This document shows, piece by piece, positions 62,540 to 64,000 of a DNA stretch of 64,000 nucleotides. Positions within the stretch are counted from its first letter, which is position 1, and each line of letters starts with the position of its first letter. The DNA is from Botrimarina hoheduenensis (GTDB lineage: Bacteria; Planctomycetota; Planctomycetia; Pirellulales; Lacipirellulaceae). Location of the stretch: positions 109,824-173,823 of the forward strand of contig NZ_SJPH01000002.1 in NCBI RefSeq assembly GCF_007859815.1, written 5' to 3'. Below the pieces are notes generated by a model that saw only the letters and a list, made by a program, of their open reading frames with translations, searched no databases and had not been told where the DNA came from. The translations under genes were made by a program, and so were the position numbers.

Positions 62540-63831
62540 TGGACGACCCGCTTGCTTGGATCGCCGCCGTCTCGCTTGCGTTCACCGCGCTGGCTTCATT
62601 GGGAGCCTGCGCCCTGCGGGCGTTCTCGCGCACCGAGCTGCAAGAGGTTTGCGAACGGTACGATCGTCCGCAGCGATTTACCGAGGTGCTCAGGCTGCGC
62701 GGCCAGACCGCGTTGGGCATCGACTTGCTCGCCGCGATCGCCGCGGGACTGTTTGTGGCGGCCAGTGTGTCGCTCGTCGCCACGACACCCGCCCAGCGGC
62801 CCCCGGCCGCCACACTGCTGGGCAGCGGAGCGCTCGCCGGATTAGTGTTGGCGCTCGTGCGTGTTGGGGCCCCCTGGACGGTGGCGCGGGTCTACGGGGC
62901 CGCGTTTGTCTTTCACACCTGGCCGCTTTGGCGAGCACTGGATACGGTCTCCACACCGCTGCGCGCGACGGTGTCGGTGAGCGATGCGGTTCTGCATCGT
63001 CTGGCCGGACGCAACTCTGAGCCGCAAGATGCTGAAGATGTTCTGGAAGAAGAGATCCGCACGATTGTTTCCGAGGGGCATCGGGGCGGGCTGCTCGAAG
63101 AAGACGCCCGCGAGATGATCGAGAGCGTCATCGAATTGGGCGACGCCAAGGTTTCGCAGATCATGACGCCCCGGACCGATATGCACATGATGCCTGTCGA
63201 TCTGTCCTGGAGTGAGTTGCTATCGATCGTGATCGAACTCGGACATACCAGAATCCCCGTCTATGAGGGTTCACGGGACGAGATCGCGGGCATCTTGTAC
63301 GTCAAGGACCTGTTGCCCGAGCTTGCCCGCTCGAGCGAGGCCGATCGACGCCCGCTGAGAGAAATACTGCGCAAACCGATCTTCGTGCCCGCCGCTAAGC
63401 CGGTAGACGACTTGTTGGAGCAGTTCCAGCAGGAACGCACTCACATTGCGCTGGTGCTGGACGAGTACGGCGGCGTCACGGGCCTCGTGACGATTGAAGA
63501 TGTTCTCGAAGAGATCGTTGGCGAAATTGTCGATGAGTACGACGACGCCGTGGAGGAAGAAGTCCGATCGATCGGCGATAGCGCCGTCGAGGCTATCGGG
63601 CGAGCGCACATCGACGAGATCAACGAGGCACTGGGAACGGATATCCCTGAAGACGCTAGCTTTGACACCATCGCTGGATTTGTATTTACGGAGCTAGGGC
63701 GGGTGCCGGTGGTTGGTGACCAGGTTGCCTGGAACGGTGCGGTACGGGTCACGGTGCTCCAAGCAACGCGCCGCCGCATCGAGCGCGTGCGGGTTGAGCG
63801 GTTCGACTCCCAGGCGAGTGACGAGTCCTGA
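62536..63831 (+). CDS. CorC/HlyC-type CBS domain membrane protein
   Basis: This 431-residue protein has a CNNM/DUF21-like membrane part of about three to four helices, then two CBS domains (about 205-325: VSQIMTPRTDMHMMPVD, RIPVYEGSRDEIAGILYVKDLL; and IFVPAAKPVDDLLEQFQQERTHIALVLDEYGGVTGLVTIEDVLEEIVGEIVDE). It ends in a CorC/HlyC transporter-associated domain (AIGRAHIDEINEALGTDIPED, TIAGFVFTELGRVPVVGD). The family is linked to Mg/Co transport and membrane integrity. It starts at 62536 and overlaps ybeY by 4 bases. Confidence 0.92.
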   Translation: MMDDPLAWIAAVSLAFTALASLGACALRAFSRTELQEVCERYDRPQRFTEVLRLRGQTALGIDLLAAIAAGLFVAASVSLVATTPAQRPPAATLLGSGALAGLVLALVRVGAPWTVARVYGAAFVFHTWPLWRALDTVSTPLRATVSVSDAVLHRLAGRNSEPQDAEDVLEEEIRTIVSEGHRGGLLEEDAREMIESVIELGDAKVSQIMTPRTDMHMMPVDLSWSELLSIVIELGHTRIPVYEGSRDEIAGILYVKDLLPELARSSEADRRPLREILRKPIFVPAAKPVDDLLEQFQQERTHIALVLDEYGGVTGLVTIEDVLEEIVGEIVDEYDDAVEEEVRSIGDSAVEAIGRAHIDEINEALGTDIPEDASFDTIAGFVFTELGRVPVVGDQVAWNGAVRVTVLQATRRRIERVRVERFDSQASDES

Positions 63832-64000
63832 GCGTGGTGCTGGCACGCCGGGGTGCTGGCCTTGACGCCGGCTGGGGGGGGCTCGTACGGTCCGCCGCCA
63901 GCACGCGTTGCGTGCCTCTTGCCCCGCTTTGCCCTCGTATGCCGTTGCCGGATGGTCGCGCCTGTTGCAACTCCGTCGTTCGCATTGCTCTTAGCTTTTG
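63832..64000. other. Right-edge non-coding stretch
   Basis: These 169 bases follow the CorC-type gene. No gene, terminator with T tract or RNA is convincing here; the window ends before a further gene. Confidence 0.35.

Noticed and set aside
63749-63985. Minus-strand frame at the right edge
   Set aside because: It overlaps the end of the CorC-type gene, and its Arg/Ala/Thr-rich sequence has no domain or ribosome binding site.

Overview
This is a GC-rich, densely coded window of a Planctomycetes chromosome, most likely order Pirellulales. The assignment rests on several lineage-typical proteins: a BBP7-type outer-membrane protein, a secreted protein with the LEGRQMLA N-terminal signature, two prepilin-like DUF1559 proteins, PEP-CTERM proteins that carry dockerin-like repeats, an ECF sigma factor beside a membrane Ser/Thr kinase, and several Cys-rich secreted proteins. 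I saw no insertion sequence, prophage, CRISPR array, rRNA or tRNA. About 55 genes are supported.

Layout. Positions 1-2.8 kb hold the end of an unknown gene and a Wzz/BY-kinase-like exopolysaccharide protein with a clean terminator. Positions 3-10.8 kb carry a DUF2237 gene, metG, a secreted thioredoxin/trypsin-like fusion coupled to a membrane protein with a degenerate GGDEF-like domain, a RidA homologue, hisI and a short GT2-like protein. Positions 11-20.6 kb carry an HTH regulator, an inositol-monophosphatase family gene, a probable small structured RNA (about 12976-13123) with its own promoter and terminator, a lipoprotein, a ClpP-like protein, a GYF_2 tail-anchored protein, a HIT hydrolase, a dGTPase-like HD protein and a PIN/TRAM membrane protein. 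Positions 20.6-31.3 kb are the cell-surface section: rRNA-type methyltransferase, prepilin/PEP-CTERM pair, Ser/Thr kinase, ECF sigma factor, BBP7 porin-like protein and a DUF11 adhesin-like protein.

Positions 31.3-36.4 kb carry tadA, a DUF6624 protein, a phosphoglucosamine-mutase family gene, a Tat-exported ApbE and a DedA protein. Positions 36.4-40.4 kb hold an unusual minus-strand cassette: Cys-rich secreted protein, prepilin-like protein, and two tandem paralogous PEP-CTERM proteins, with an adjacent 60-residue-repeat Cys-rich protein. Positions 40.6-53 kb carry a CheY-like regulator, serS, two M20 peptidases, clpS, a SpoU methyltransferase, a three-gene peptide-type ABC importer lacking local ATPases, rdgB and a secreted planctomycete protein. 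Positions 53.2-63.8 kb are a plus-strand housekeeping run: sppA, purA, uppS, cdsA, phoH, pgpH-like, ybeY and a CorC/HlyC-type CBS protein.

The most interesting items are the promoter/structured RNA/terminator unit at 12942-13123, the Cys-rich/prepilin/PEP-CTERM cassette with palindromes upstream of it, and several conserved enzymes with altered signature residues (BY-kinase Walker A Lys to Arg, YbeY third metal ligand His to Asp, PurA GDEG to GDEA). All family calls come from reading motifs; no database search was run.
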